Positions 49,501 to 57,200 of a stretch of DNA of 64,000 nt are shown piece after piece. Each line of letters begins with the position of its first letter. The stretch's first letter is position 1. A program made the translations under genes and the position numbers. The notes beneath the pieces were generated by a model that saw only the letters and a list, made by a program, of their open reading frames with translations, made no database searches and was not told the origin of the DNA. The stretch lies in the NCBI RefSeq assembly GCF_000327385.1, contig NW_008710756.1, positions 674,305 to 738,304 on the forward strand. The letters run 5' to 3'. Origin of the DNA: Lottia gigantea. Lineage: Eukaryota > Mollusca > Gastropoda > Lottiidae.

Positions 49501-51522
49501 AATCAATAAAGATAGTTAATATTTGTCAATGGGGTTAATGATAAAAATATACAAAATTCTGATTCAACTCAAAATTCAAGGACTTTTCAAGAGAAAATGG
49601 TTTTTTATGGTGTTTTCAAAGACTTTTTTTGAAATCAAGGTTTTTCAAGGCAACGGACGGAATTCAAGGGTTTTTTACGGCTGTGCGAACCCTGCACACA
49701 AATCTCAACTACCCAATATGTGCTTTAATCTCTGACATTTCTATCAGAAAAGTATTAGGGACTCTTCTAAAAGGGCCAAGCTCTTCACAAAACTGTCCTC
49801 ATTGAGCACTGCATGATGTTGTCTAGTGTGGTATAGATCAATACAAAAGTGTCTTTTCAACTTTAAATATTTAATAAGCTTAATAGTTTACCTGTAGAGA
49901 AAAAGATAAATCTAATTCTGTGTCTAACGAACCTCCTGGTGGAACAATAATTTCATTTGATCGCAATACTCTCTTAGAATTCTGAAAAAAATAAACAATA
50001 ATTTATTACTTATAATATCAAATGACTTTATATAAAAACATAAAATCACAAGATTGTAAGCTTACACATGTATCTATCAAAACAACATTTCTTAGAGTCC
50101 AAAAGATGATAAAAATCATTGAAGAAAATAATTTGGTATAAATCATCATCCTTTAGATTGTAAAACAGGGTGACTTAGACTAGAGGGTATGATTTGGGCC
50201 ATATCAATTCTTTATTACAATAAAAAATATTAGCATTTCAAATGAGCACAGTTCGCGGATGGAAAAAAACACATCATCATTTTTTTTTTGCCTGTTAAGT
50301 TAAAGAATGGCTTTAGTTGCTTTTTCAGCTTAGTTCACAATTAATACAGATTCAATGATATTAACCTTACCTGCATTTTAACAGCAATGATGACTGAAGC
50401 CAGATCATTTTCTAGAGCTTTGTTCACAACCAATCTATTTAATGTTAAACTACACAACCTGTAAATAATAGAGTTCCATGAATGGGGATGTTAAATGACA
50501 GTACATGTAGGCTTACTATAACTACAATTCATCTGACAAAAGATAAGTGAACTGCTAATATCACAGGCTTATCAACCTATTATGTTGGTATGAGATTCAA
50601 AAGGTTACTAAATGACGAGCCTTCAAAATTGCTAATTTGATGAAAATATCAAGCCTATCTGACATTAATTCAACTTAACTTGAGCCTTCAAATACATGTG
50701 TGTCCAAGTTAAATAGACAAACTGCCTTTTCTAGAGACTGCCATAAATAGAAAACACATCTACTGCATAGAAAAAGGAAAAGAAATTCCTAGTTTGAGAT
50801 ATTTTTTGAAGGAATCATGAGACTTTCATGCATTTCTAGTACAGAACTTCAGAAGATTATTTACATATATAAGCTGGGCTTATTCAAGACCCAAATCACC
50901 CCCAAGCCCCAAATGGCGCATACAACTTTTAGTGAAATTAGCAACTGTGCTACCCTTATAATTATTAATCCAACAAAGCATAGGTCAATGAGATGACAAT
51001 GAGTTGATATTTTAATGTGACATAGTAAACCATGACATCAGGCCTATTATCATACTCATATTCAAATTATGTCTAAGTGAAACAGGATGACAATGACCAT
51101 ATTAACTATCAAAAATATTATTAGTTATCAAATATCAGCATTGACAGTGGGCAACAAATATAGTAGGCATAGAAAATTGTCCAAAGCACACTGAAATGGA
51201 CCACAATAATTTCGAAAAAGCAATTTATCAATGATAATGTTCATATCGTAAGCATCTGTCATTGATTGACGGAAAATACTGTGTCTTCAAAAGAAAATTG
51301 CGTCTTGATGATCGAGAAAGTGTCGAGACATCACAAAAACATTTGTTTATTTGGTGAATCAACGCATTAATTTGGTGCGTGCGCATATGAAAACATAACA
51401 AGCACAATAACCTACCTGGGAATGCAGCTTGGGGAACTTTTTTCAACCTCCCAGGTTGCAAATAATTTCATAGGAACGGGTTTTATCCCCGATCCGGAAT
51501 TTTTTGACGGCTTATCCGCCAT
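10579..51522 (-). CDS. PACS: PACS (phosphofurin acidic cluster sorting protein), 22 coding exons, complete
   Basis: Known role: cytosolic adaptor binding acidic-cluster cargo such as furin for trans-Golgi/endosome sorting. Exons in order: 51522-51416, 50458-50371, 49981-49892, 49112-48987, 40344-40191, 26138-25972, 22952-22893, 22426-22272, 21866-21809, 21512-21453, 20532-20353, 16756-16652, 15777-15671, 15192-15038, 14760-14650, 14310-14208, 13965-13926, 13626-13587, 12817-12679, 12269-12031, 11187-11077, 10697-10579. They total 837 residues (human PACS1 963, PACS2 889) and all phases agree. Landmarks: [12 protein letters not shown] then [14 protein letters not shown] (cargo-binding region start); [51 protein letters not shown]; a Ser/Asp/Glu acidic cluster in exon 6; [96 protein letters not shown] near the C-terminus. 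The start at 51522 has AAAATGG context; an ATG at 51612 is also in frame. Confidence 0.96.
10802..10902. mobile_element. Short hairpin element in PACS intron 21
   Basis: Inverted arms of 21 nt, GTATTCTTGAAACGATCTTAG (10802-10822) and its near-perfect complement at 10882-10902 with one mismatch. Weaker pairing continues inward. The loop is about 59 nt. It sits about 105 nt upstream of the last exon's acceptor in the direction of transcription. It is probably a small foldback element. Confidence 0.6.
11345..11960. repeat. AT-rich minisatellite in PACS intron 20
   Basis: About 600 bp of a 20-22-bp unit of the form AATAATAAAATTCTTATTTAG with frequent changes (TTTTTTAG, TATTCAG variants). It lies between exons 20 and 21. 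Confidence 0.92.
13372..13562. mobile_element. Foldback MITE family A, internally deleted copy in PACS intron 18
   Basis: Starts AGGGATTGTAAAGAGG and ends CCTCTTTACAATGCCTTTAA. The left arm is present to CTACTAAAACTAAG; most of the right arm is missing. It ends about 25 bp from the donor of exon 18. Confidence 0.85.
14013..14207. repeat. 20-bp tandem array abutting the donor of PACS exon 16
   Basis: About ten copies of a 20-bp unit resembling ACAACAAATTTACCTATAGT. On the transcribed (minus) sense each copy reads ATAGGTAAATTTGTTG or a close variant, and the true donor reads GTAAGTAAATTTGTTG. The array therefore looks expanded from the splice-donor sequence itself. Confidence 0.9.
14325..14435. 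repeat. 19-bp tandem array in PACS intron 15
   Basis: Five or so copies of CAACAATCAGTCATTTCAT. It begins about 15 bp upstream (transcript sense) of the exon 16 acceptor. Confidence 0.9.
16225..16590 (+). repeat. Dispersed repeat in PACS intron 12, inverted copy at 61665-62005
   Basis: Segments such as AATGAATTATCATGC, TTTTAACCAATCGTAAAT, GTACGTACAGTCTGGATAAA, TCACTCATTGGAATTCTGCT and AGGGAACCCATCTTTAAA recur as reverse complements at 61665-62005 in opposite order. This shows an interspersed element. No coding capacity was seen. Confidence 0.8.
17095..17182. repeat. 19-bp minisatellite in PACS intron 11
   Basis: About four copies of GATGTGTTATAAATTA with small changes. Confidence 0.85.
17425..17650. 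mobile_element. Foldback element family C, copy in PACS intron 11
   Basis: Left arm CTTGTATCACAGAAGTTTGT ... CAATCAGAGTCCTCGACAGA. The right arm mirrors it through TTTGATTGACTATATTCGCTG and ATCCAATCAAATAATACAAG. It resembles 21948-22195 in order and symmetry. Confidence 0.65.
18099..18550. mobile_element. Foldback MITE family A, compound (two overlapping copies)
   Basis: A family A start at 18099 (TTAAAGGGATTGTAAAGAGG) is followed about 240 bp later by a second start (AAAGGGATTGTAAAGAGG near 18340). There is one right end, ATCCCTTTAA, at about 18550. The second unit has full arms around AATATGCTTGCATCACATAA. Likely one copy inserted into, or recombined with, another. Confidence 0.75.
18655..18775. 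mobile_element. Foldback element family C, half copy
   Basis: Shares GTCAAGCTATTAC, CTTGTATCACAGAAGTTTGT and nearby bases with 17425-17650. The right half is missing. An apparent open stretch on the minus strand here was considered and not called as an exon. Confidence 0.55.
21454..22271. other. PACS introns 8 and 9 and flanks
   Basis: Between exons 8, 9 and 10. Besides exon 9 (21809-21866) and the family C foldback, no gene or RNA was recognised. Confidence 0.5.
21948..22195. mobile_element. Foldback element family C, best copy, in PACS intron 8
   Basis: Inverted arms: TTGATTGGATTGTAAG with TTAATCCAATCAAATTAC, AAATACGGCCAATCAGAG with CTTATTGGTTGTATTTTCCG, and the outer GACTGCACTATCCACCTTT with GGCTATTGCAGTCAAGGTA. 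Short and non-coding. Confidence 0.7.
22272..22426 (-). CDS. PACS: PACS exon 8, middle region, with duplicated acceptor upstream
   Basis: The exon reads [20 protein letters not shown] and continues to [15 protein letters not shown]. It matches the acidic stretch and the STPKPKLRPYF motif of vertebrate PACS proteins. Its acceptor is TTATTTTAG, and a 53-bp tandem array upstream repeats the acceptor plus the first roughly 30 nt of the exon. The copy used here keeps the frame with exons 7 (ends GAT, phase 0) and 9. Confidence 0.93.
22427..22790. repeat. 53-bp tandem array duplicating the acceptor of PACS exon 8
   Basis: Repeat landmarks (AAGAGCC or TAGAGCC/TAAAGCC) fall at 22421, 22474, 22527, 22580, 22633, 22681 and 22734. 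That is a 53-bp period with one 48-bp unit. Each copy holds the first roughly 30 nt of exon 8 plus about 20 nt of intron with TTATTTCAG. See the matching finding. Confidence 0.95.
23373..23727. mobile_element. Foldback element family D, copy 1, in PACS intron 6
   Basis: Left arm TTAAAGGAATACTTAGAGTG ... ATATATTCATCAGTAGATAT. The right arm mirrors it via GATGAATATATACTCATATT and ATGTTCATTCTAAGACATAG. The centre is a strong hairpin, GAAAAACGCTTAATAT with TAATCGTTTTTCAATAATTA. Copies lie at 42178 and near 38794. Confidence 0.8.
24118..24455 (+). mobile_element. tRNA-derived SINE, nearly full length
   Basis: The head has an A-box-like TGGCTCAGTGAGTTAG and a B-box GGGTTCCATTCC at the spacing of a tRNA gene. 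A shared body follows (CAGTGATGCAGGTAAGAG, GCACGTTAAAGATCCCAC, GTCTTCATTAGCTCACATG) and ends CTCCATTCATTCC. Three other copies or pieces in the window share the body. Being untranslated and tRNA-headed, it depends on a LINE for movement. Confidence 0.88.
25252..25555. mobile_element. Foldback MITE family A, complete copy in PACS intron 6
   Basis: Starts GAAGGGATTGTAAAGAGG and ends CTTCTTACAATCCCTTTAA. Arms are clear: CAGACGTCTGTGGTTCCTG against GGAACAGACGTGATTG, and AAGTATTTGATGACATCACT against GTGACATCATCATCAAACAC. Confidence 0.88.
25972..26138 (-). CDS. PACS: PACS exon 6, acidic cluster
   Basis: The exon encodes an acidic, serine-rich stretch ([28 protein letters not shown]) followed by a basic segment [13 protein letters not shown]. 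In vertebrate PACS1 the corresponding region holds the CK2-phosphorylated serine that regulates cargo binding; that function is carried over by homology only. It is flanked by the longest intron of the gene (26139-40190). Confidence 0.93.
26685..27211. mobile_element. Foldback MITE family A split by a second element
   Basis: The left part (GGCGTCACTAATTGCTG ... AATCAAACACTTTA) and the right part (CTTTAGTGAAATTGTAGGAA ... ATAATCCCTTTAA) are continuous with the family consensus once 26765-27091 is set aside. The left terminus is missing. Confidence 0.8.
26765..27091. mobile_element. TIR element (327 bp) nested in a family A MITE
   Basis: Ends are inverted: GGCCTATCTCACTAGT at the left, and ACCAGTGAGATTGGCC at the right (reverse complement GGCCAATCTCACTGGT). 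CTTTA(A/G) stands on both sides, consistent with a 5-6 bp target duplication. It is more GC-rich than its host and has no coding capacity. The superfamily is not assigned. Confidence 0.75.
28974..29339 (-). mobile_element. 'GGGCGTATA' element, minus copy, in PACS intron 5
   Basis: One edge has ATACGCCCATACTTACATGT followed by GGGCGTATAC, a hairpin. The other has the CTTGCGGCAAG-type hairpin beside AATACGCCCACC. The interior has GTAGCCTGTAGAGTAAGCAC and GATATTGACACACAT, shared with 32666-33150 in the opposite orientation. Non-coding. Confidence 0.75.
29838..30525. repeat. 55-bp minisatellite, about 13 copies, in PACS intron 5
   Basis: TCTCAACCAT recurs every 55 bp from 29838 to 30498. The unit includes CTCTGCTTCTTT, CTTCAACCCTTTCATA and GCTTTCTCT. 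The period is exact over most copies, with only point differences between them. Confidence 0.95.
30886..31150 (-). mobile_element. SINE body copy, 5'-truncated, minus strand
   Basis: Reading the minus strand, CAGTGATGCGGGTAAGAG, GACATGGAAAATGCTGAAC, GACTGTGCACGTTA and GCATGGCTTGTCTGTCTTC follow the body of the SINE at 24118-24455 in order. The tRNA head is missing. Confidence 0.75.
32666..33150 (+). mobile_element. 'GGGCGTATA' element, plus copy with internal 170-bp tandem duplication
   Basis: Left hairpin TATACGCCCACGCGTAAG with ATGGGCGTATA. Right edge GTGGGCGTATGTTACC followed by the palindrome CTTGCCTGGCAAG. A segment starting CTCGTGCTCACTCTACAGGC at 32729 recurs at 32899, giving two 170-bp units. 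The long open frame across it reflects the repeat, not a gene. Minisatellite sequence with the ACTAAAAACAAGTGATTC motif lies on both sides. Confidence 0.75.
33285..33610. repeat. Minisatellite, AACTAAAAACAAGTGATTCTT type, in PACS intron 5
   Basis: More than ten copies of a roughly 23-bp unit, with longer variants containing ACAGATTCTTACAGA. The motif also occurs at about 32540-32580, on the other side of the element at 32666. Confidence 0.9.
35290..35612. repeat. 29-bp minisatellite, about 11 copies, in PACS intron 5
   Basis: Unit ACAGAGAATTTTCTCTAATA plus CATGTCAAT. Each unit holds a small inverted repeat GAGAA..TTCTC. Confidence 0.93.
35600..35795 (-). mobile_element. Old SINE copy, minus strand
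   Basis: Reading the minus strand, GCTTACAAACCTGAAGTCC, GGATTTAATCCTGG and CATAGGTTAGGATA follow the head of the SINE at 24118 in order, with many changes. TTGACATGGGAATATCAGC and AAACCAAGG match its body. It is more decayed than the other copies. Confidence 0.6.
37370..37615. mobile_element. Foldback element family B, diverged copy
   Basis: Begins near AGGACAGATTTACCATTTT and ends GAACCTGTCCCTTTAAAG. The termini resemble 39556-40045. Weakly conserved. Confidence 0.45.
39556..40045. mobile_element. Foldback element family B, long copy, in PACS intron 5
   Basis: Starts GTTAAAGGGACAGATTCAC. The left arm has TTGAGTCTTGAATATATG and ATCTCAAATTAGG. The right arm mirrors it with CCTAGTTTGAGATATTTTTG, ACATTTCTAGAACTAGTAC and AATCAAGACTCAAATC. 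Related pieces lie at 40690, 45362, 50660 and 55878. Confidence 0.7.
40592..40820. mobile_element. Chimeric remnant: family A left arm joined to family B right arm
   Basis: 40592-40675 reads as family A (TTAAAGGGACTGTAAAGAGG, GGGGACACTGAGAGCATCAA). About 40740-40870 reads as family B (AATTCCTAGTTTGAGATATT, CATTTCTAGTACTTCTAAC, ending ACTGTCCATTTGAAGG). Confidence 0.6.
42178..42420. mobile_element. Foldback element family D, copy 2
   Basis: Left arm TTAAAGTGATACTACGTCTT, AATGAACATAAAGTTTAAG, CTCAAGAATGGTCAATATGA matches the reverse complement of the right arm at 23727. The hairpin tip TGAAAAACGCTTAATC is present. The right arm is lost. Confidence 0.75.
42700..43001. mobile_element. Foldback MITE family A, near-complete copy in PACS intron 4
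   Basis: Starts TTAAAGGGATTGTAAAAAAG and ends GGTTACAATCTCTTAAG. The arms include CAGATGTCTGTGGTTCAGT and its diverged mirror CTCAGACGTACTTTCTG. Confidence 0.82.
45100..45230. repeat. AATG-rich simple repeat
   Basis: Runs of AATGAATGAATGAATGGATG, interrupted by unique sequence. Confidence 0.85.
45362..45715. mobile_element. Foldback element family B, copy in PACS intron 4
   Basis: Contains TTAGTCTCAAATTTGGGCC, CAAATCCATGTGTGTACAG, AATTCCTAGTTCGAGATATT, CATTTCTAGTACTTCTGAAG and ends AATGGCAAACCTGTGTCTTT. Confidence 0.7.
46713..47195. repeat. About 60-bp minisatellite, eight copies, in PACS intron 4
   Basis: ACCACAGTGATAC recurs at 46713, 46774, 46838, 46896, 46958 and 47017, with further diverged copies to about 47195. 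The units alternate in length between 58 and 64 bp. Confidence 0.92.
48193..48883. mobile_element. Non-autonomous DNA transposon, 691 bp, with TIRs and ATTA target duplication
   Basis: Left end GGGTCATTCCATTCCATTCC... CAAATCACCC, then GTAAACCGTACCC. Right end GGGGGTACGGTTTACC, GGGTGATTTGACATGGAATG then ACCC. ATTA flanks both sides (48189-48192 and 48884-48887). The interior has no long open frame. The left terminus carries a small expansion of the CCATT unit. It lies about 100 bp from the PACS exon 4 donor. Confidence 0.82.
49377..49695 (-). mobile_element. Dispersed 'AAGTCCTTGAATTTT' repeat, minus strand
   Basis: On the minus strand it opens with GCAGGGTTCGCACAGCCGTA, followed by runs of CTTGAATTCC and AAAAGTCCTTGAATTTTGAG. 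Related sequence occurs at 61605-61680 (AAAAAGTCTTTGAATTTTCC). It is found between PACS exons 3 and 4. Confidence 0.65.
50660..50935. mobile_element. Foldback element family B, copy in PACS intron 1
   Basis: Contains GAGCCTTCAAATACATGTGT, AATTCCTAGTTTGAGATATT, CATTTCTAGTACAGAACTTC and ATTCAAGACCCAAATCACC. The ends are not clear. Confidence 0.65.
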
Positions 51523-52136
51523 TTTCTTTAATCCTTTCAACGCATGCGTATTATTATTTTGATAATCCCGGAAGTGAGCGTCGTAAATTTGTTGACATTT
51601 CGGCCGATACATAATTTCTTTATCTTAGTTTTTAATTCCAATAACAAAATATATACTATTTAAAAAATCACAACCATTATCCAAATATATTCTACACATG
51701 TATTAAAACTTTTAAATCGTGAAAGACCCATATTTGTAAAGATATCCAGGTTTAAACGCCATCACTAGCAATATAATACTCTCTACAGTTTTACAATACT
51801 TTCATATCACGCGCACATTATGATAGCTCATACAACACTGAACGAATATATTTCCATCGCAGCTATTTATTTATTGGCAAATCGTGAACTCAGTTTGATT
51901 TTCAAGGGATTGAAATAGTTCTGTCGGCTGTATCTGATATATTGAAGTAAGGAGTGGACTTGGCTCATTCCACTTTTACGCACAATAAACAATCTACACC
52001 TTCTTTTTTTTCGAACATTGCAGTGGCGATGGCCCAACTTTGCCCAAACACCCATGTTTTCGAAATTCGAATTGGAATTGATCGTTAACAATTATGTGTT
52101 TTTTTGTAAAATAATAAGAAATCTGAGAGTGTGTGT

Positions 52137-52345
52137 GTTAGACGCTTGCTCGCTAACCTGAAGGTCCAGCTAGGGTTCTCCGAGATGATAGGCCTACCTT
52201 CGGATTTTTCGACAGTTGGAAATCGAAAAAGAGTAGGTTAATGCCGTTGTCCTGGTAATATTTCCCTCATTGCACCCTGCATGACGTTGCCCGTCTTCAT
52301 TAACCCATGCATGGTGCAGAAAAGTAGGACGTAAAACTCCATTCA
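52137..52345 (+). mobile_element. SINE copy, internally deleted
   Basis: Head GTTAGACGCTTGCTCGCTAA then CCTGAAGGTC, a central deletion, then ACAGTTGGAAATCGAAAAAG and GTCTTCATTAACCCATGCAT, ending CTCCATTCATT. These match 24118-24455 in order. Confidence 0.8.
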
Positions 52346-52378
52346 TTTTATTTTTTTGAAAGTGGGAGTGTGTGTTTA

Positions 52379-52398
52379 GGGGGGGGGGGGGGGGGGGT
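52379..52398. repeat. Poly-G run
   Basis: About 19-20 consecutive G. A C run of about ten bases also occurs near 37309-37318. Confidence 0.9.
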
Positions 52399-54222
52399 GG
52401 CCTGGTTTCGCCCCCTTTCCAAATAATTGTCCACCACCCTCTTTCCTGTTAGAAGCAGGCAAACAAGTTTTCCTAACTTTAAAATATATATTGATTTTTC
52501 TTATTTTTCATAATCATAGGTCGTCAGTTTTACTATTTGTATCATTGTTTTGTTGGTTTTTCCGGACGTTGGAGTTTGATTTTGTAGCGAGCTAGTCTAC
52601 TGATAATTTATGCAGTCAATTTGGGCATAATCATTTTTAATTTAGACACATTTCTTTTAGGAGCGCGTCCATATATCTAGGTACAGGTTATTGTTAAATT
52701 TCATTAATTACGCGCAATTCCTTATATCATCTATTTACTATAATATTATGATACACCCCTACCAAGTTTCATCAAGATCAGATAACAATTGTAGTCTGTA
52801 TCATGTCTACATAACAAATTTGACGAATTTTTATTAAGTTAAGGGCAATAACTCTGAAACCATTCATCCGATTGTTACCAACTTCGGACTTGACCGAGAC
52901 TTCATCAATATATACATGCATATAGGGGCATACCAAATTTCATCAAGATCAGATAACATCAGCTGTAGGATAGTCTGTACCGTGTCTTCCATCTAAATTT
53001 GACGCATTTGGTGGCAACAATCCCAAAACCCTTCAATCGATTATATCATATATATATAATTTGTTTCTTTTCTACATTATTGATAAGGAAACCACTGAGA
53101 TAAAATCATTTAAGGTGAATAGTGAAAAGAATATCAGCATATAGAAGGGGTTGATCATACAACTGTAATATTATAGTTCTATGGGTTGATCTTGAAAAAG
53201 GGACAATACCACTGTTATGGTCCCTGACCAGCAGGCCCTCAGCTACAGGAGGGAAAGAAAAAATTCTTACAACCGACCAATTCCATTACTGCAACTAAAC
53301 ATCATTGCCCCTCCATGCTGTGCCCCTCCAAACAATCAGGCTAGGGATGGCTACGATCCCTTGACAGCCTTGACAAAATTTATCCATTCAATTAGAGACA
53401 TAAACATTGCCAAGACCATTGCTCAGATGGAATAATTTGTTTCAAAAAATAGATTCCAGCCAGCGCAATCAGGTTTTCCTTGAAATATTTTCGTTTCATA
53501 TTCTGACTTTGCAAATTAGTTCTTTGTACGAAACCAATATGTCAGCGCCCTTCAAAACCTAGGTAGTTCTACAAGACCACGGGTCTTGAAGAAACAATTG
53601 TGAAAACCTGTATGCCTAAGTTCCAAGGTATGATTCTATGAAACAGTGAATTTCAACATAAGCTGTATTAATTTGGATCGATAACCCTTCTCCTCCCCAT
53701 TTCAACGCATTTTAATTGAAAACCTTTTTGTTTAATTATTACAGAATGATAGCATATAAGACAAATAGGCCTATTTCTCAATCATTATCAATCTATTAAA
53801 TTGATGTATAAAAATGTTAACGGTCTGTCGTCAGTAGCCGAAGTTGTTTCGAGTTACCTACTCAACACATTTATGCTATTGTAGTCCCTGCAATGCTAAT
53901 GACAGTGTTGGATTGTTGTCAGCTAGGCAAAATTGTGTCTTGGAAGAATCCTCTTGAGGGCTGAGGTTAGAAAAATATTGATATAATCCACAACCACAGG
54001 TGAAACATTTGACACCTTTATTTTCAGAACATTTCCATTTTAACCCATTATTTCTATAACACAGTTCTGGTATATTCCTTTTCTTACTGCAAACTTAATG
54101 ATGTTTTATCTCTTTTTTCAGGGTTCACAACTTTTTTTTCTTTGTGAACTAAAATGAAAAACTTTCTTCATTTAATAATTATATAGTTGACTGCTGATTG
54201 ATAACAATAACATATTTGAAAT

Positions 54223-57200
54223 ATGAATTCAAAACTCTCATTGGCATTGACTAAATTGTGGAAATTCCGACAGCAATGTATATCAGTATGTAGTCAGCTC
54301 CCTTATGGTTTCGTTAACAGTCAATCCATGCATCAAAATACATTGATCCACCATAGTCAAGAATGTAACAGACAGTTTTCAACAACTTCTATTAGATGTA
54401 AATATAACTTGAGAAAATTCCCGGTAAGCCTACGAAGATTTAGTTTATATTGATATTGGATGTTGACATATGTTATTTTATGTCCCTCAGGGACACTTTT
54501 TCATTATTGTGTTGTCTGTGAGTGGCCAGAAAAATTTTCAAATTTCAAATTCTGATTATGTTAAATATGCTTAGTTTTCAAATTTTTAAAAAAATGTAGC
54601 AGTACCGGTATTTGAAATATACTTTCTCTGAAAATATCAATGTGAGACATTACTGTATAAATTTTAGTCTATACATTATTTTACAGCCATTGAAAGCGTA
54701 CACAAAACCCATGAAACCAAAAGTAGAAATACCTGTTGTTAATATATATCAAAATATGATGGTAGAAGAGCTTGGCAGGGTATTGAAGAAAAATCAAGGT
54801 ACTGTAGATCACAATATATTAGCAATTCTTCTGCGAATACAGACTTTGAATCTGAGACTTAAACTTTCAATTTGTGTTCATTTAATTTTGTTGACATTTC
54901 CTGATATATATATTATAGCCAAAAGAAAGAAACAAACAAATTAGCAACTATGTTATACGAGGATAACAACCTATTTTCACAATAAAGGATTCTGTCTACC
55001 AGCTGGTCCTTAGTCAATCCTCTTGGCATTGATCTTTTCCGTATTGTCCTTAGGCCTACCCATTGACAGCTATGTTGACTGGAGTGAAGATGACTTATTT
55101 AAGCTCATTGGACTTACATGTCTATTGAAATGGGAACCCAAAGACACTGTTTGTTCGACATAATCAAGCTAATGACATCATGCAAAAGACCACCACTCTA
55201 ACCGACTGTGCTATAAAACCTCACATAGTAGAATAGTAGTCATACAAACTATTACAGATATTTTTTGTCGTAATATTTTTAATAGCCTATAGCACAGCAC
55301 ATAGTTAATATATGATGGCAGTTTACACAATCTGGATCCTTTATTAATACCAAAAATGCTTAAATCTTATATGTATCAAGGACACTGATAGCATCAATTT
55401 GCACCCTTCCAAATTTCAATCCCACGTGTGGTTCCTGCAATTCCACTAAAATGGCATAACTATTGCAAAGGCTTTGAGGTGTTATCAGCAACTTTTGTAA
55501 CCATGTCATTATTTACTGATAAGTATTTCTATAAATTCAGGAACCAAAAACATCAGACAGAAAATGGAAAACAATGCTATCAATGTCCCTGAATCATATA
55601 CAAAGTTTAGAAAACCTCTTTACAACCTCTTTAAGATCGAGTGATAACTTCAAAGGCATGAAATAATAACATGAGTACAGTATATGGCTCTATTTTCTTT
55701 TTATAAATTAAGTTTTTGTTAATTTTAGAGGAAATGTTAATAATGATGATGGAAATTGATAATGCTGATAAATACTTGAATTGGAATTCAGGTAAGTGAT
55801 TTTCGTGCATCTTGATTCTAGTATATATATATACGTATATACTTACAAGTAGACTCTTTATGCGAGTGTTATTTTAAAAAGCAGTATTTGCCGGTGTTGA
55901 TTTGAGTCTTGAATATATGTAAGTAGTCTTCAGAAGAATGAAAATTACATAATTTCTTAAATGTACCTCAAACTAGAAATTTCATTTTCATTTTCAAGTT
56001 CAAGAAAATTGCCAATTATTTTTTTTCTTTCTTCAGTGATAGATGATATAAAAATCATAAAGAAAGCTGTTAAATTGGTAGGATTTAAATTTGATGTTAT
56101 AAATCCTCCTAACAAGAAAATCGTCCAGAAAACCAAGTTAACTGATATTAAAAAACAGTGAGTTTCTTCATAATCATTATAATCTGATAATATTACATTT
56201 GAATTAAGCAACTTTTAAGTCCAACCAAATGAAGAGACAGAAATGTTAATTTTCCTACATGAAAGGTTTAGAAATGTTTATCATTAATATAACATGATAT
56301 TGGTATATATCTGATATAAAGAGATAGTAAATTATTAATGTATATCTGGGACACTGGTATGATCAATTTACACTAGTATGATCAATTTGCACTATCCATT
56401 TTTTAAAAAATATGCTTTATCACATAAGGCCCTTTGCGATAAGTGACGTCATCAACCACTTGGTTTCAGTGGAATTGAAGATCGGTGTCCCTGATACACA
56501 TACAAAATTTAGAAAACCTTGTCCTAATCCCTTTAAATGAGGCGATGTTATATTGTCTTAAAATAGAATTTAGCAATTGTTAGTATGATATATAGATACA
56601 GTTTAAGGAACGACAATCACTGGTTAAAGTTTAAGCAACGTTTTGACGTGTTTCCCCTCGTTGTTCTCTTGCACATATTATAATAAGTGATAGGTAAATA
56701 CAGTTTAATAGGCAAATTGTTTTGTAACTGAGGACGTCAGGGGGGACTAGTCAAAGTAACATTGTTGTTGATTGTTGTTCCATAAAGCTGTGTGTATAAT
56801 ATTATAAGTATATTGTTACAGACCTCCACCAGATCCTAAAAATCTTGTCAAAAAATCACCAGTAGTTACTATCATGGGACATGTTGACCATGGGAAGACA
56901 ACTCTATTAGATTATCTAAGGAAATCCAATGTTGTGGATCAAGAATTTGGTGGTATCACTCAACATATTGGTGCTTTTTCTGGTAATTTCTATGAAATTC
57001 TTTATATAGTTACTTTAACTGACTTTGTCAAGATACTTGTATGGTAACTTGATCTGAAGTTAAAAAGGAATAGATTTCTGTTATTTAAACTAGTAAAATA
57101 TTCTTAGACAGCTTATGGTATGTGTTATATGACTGTCTTCAATTATTAAATCACCTTGAAGGAGAGGTAGACACTTCAGTTTTTATATGCCCAAATTTTA

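Larger units (their letters stand above)
51523..54222. promoter_or_regulatory. Head-to-head region between PACS and MTIF2
   Basis: The divergent start codons lie 2.7 kb apart. The part nearest PACS (51410-51620) is the least AT-rich stretch around and probably holds its promoter and 5' UTR. The rest holds a SINE piece (52137-52345), a G run (52379-52398), and two repeats of TTTCATCAAGATCAGATAAC at about 52769 and 52938. Small open frames at 51867-52091 (minus) and 53217-53435 (plus) are not recognisable. No core promoter element is assigned. Confidence 0.4.

Noticed and set aside
53217-53435. 72-codon plus-strand open frame upstream of MTIF2
   Set aside because: No recognisable domain, no splice partner in phase, and MTIF2 exon 1 has its own start with a presequence-like N-terminus.
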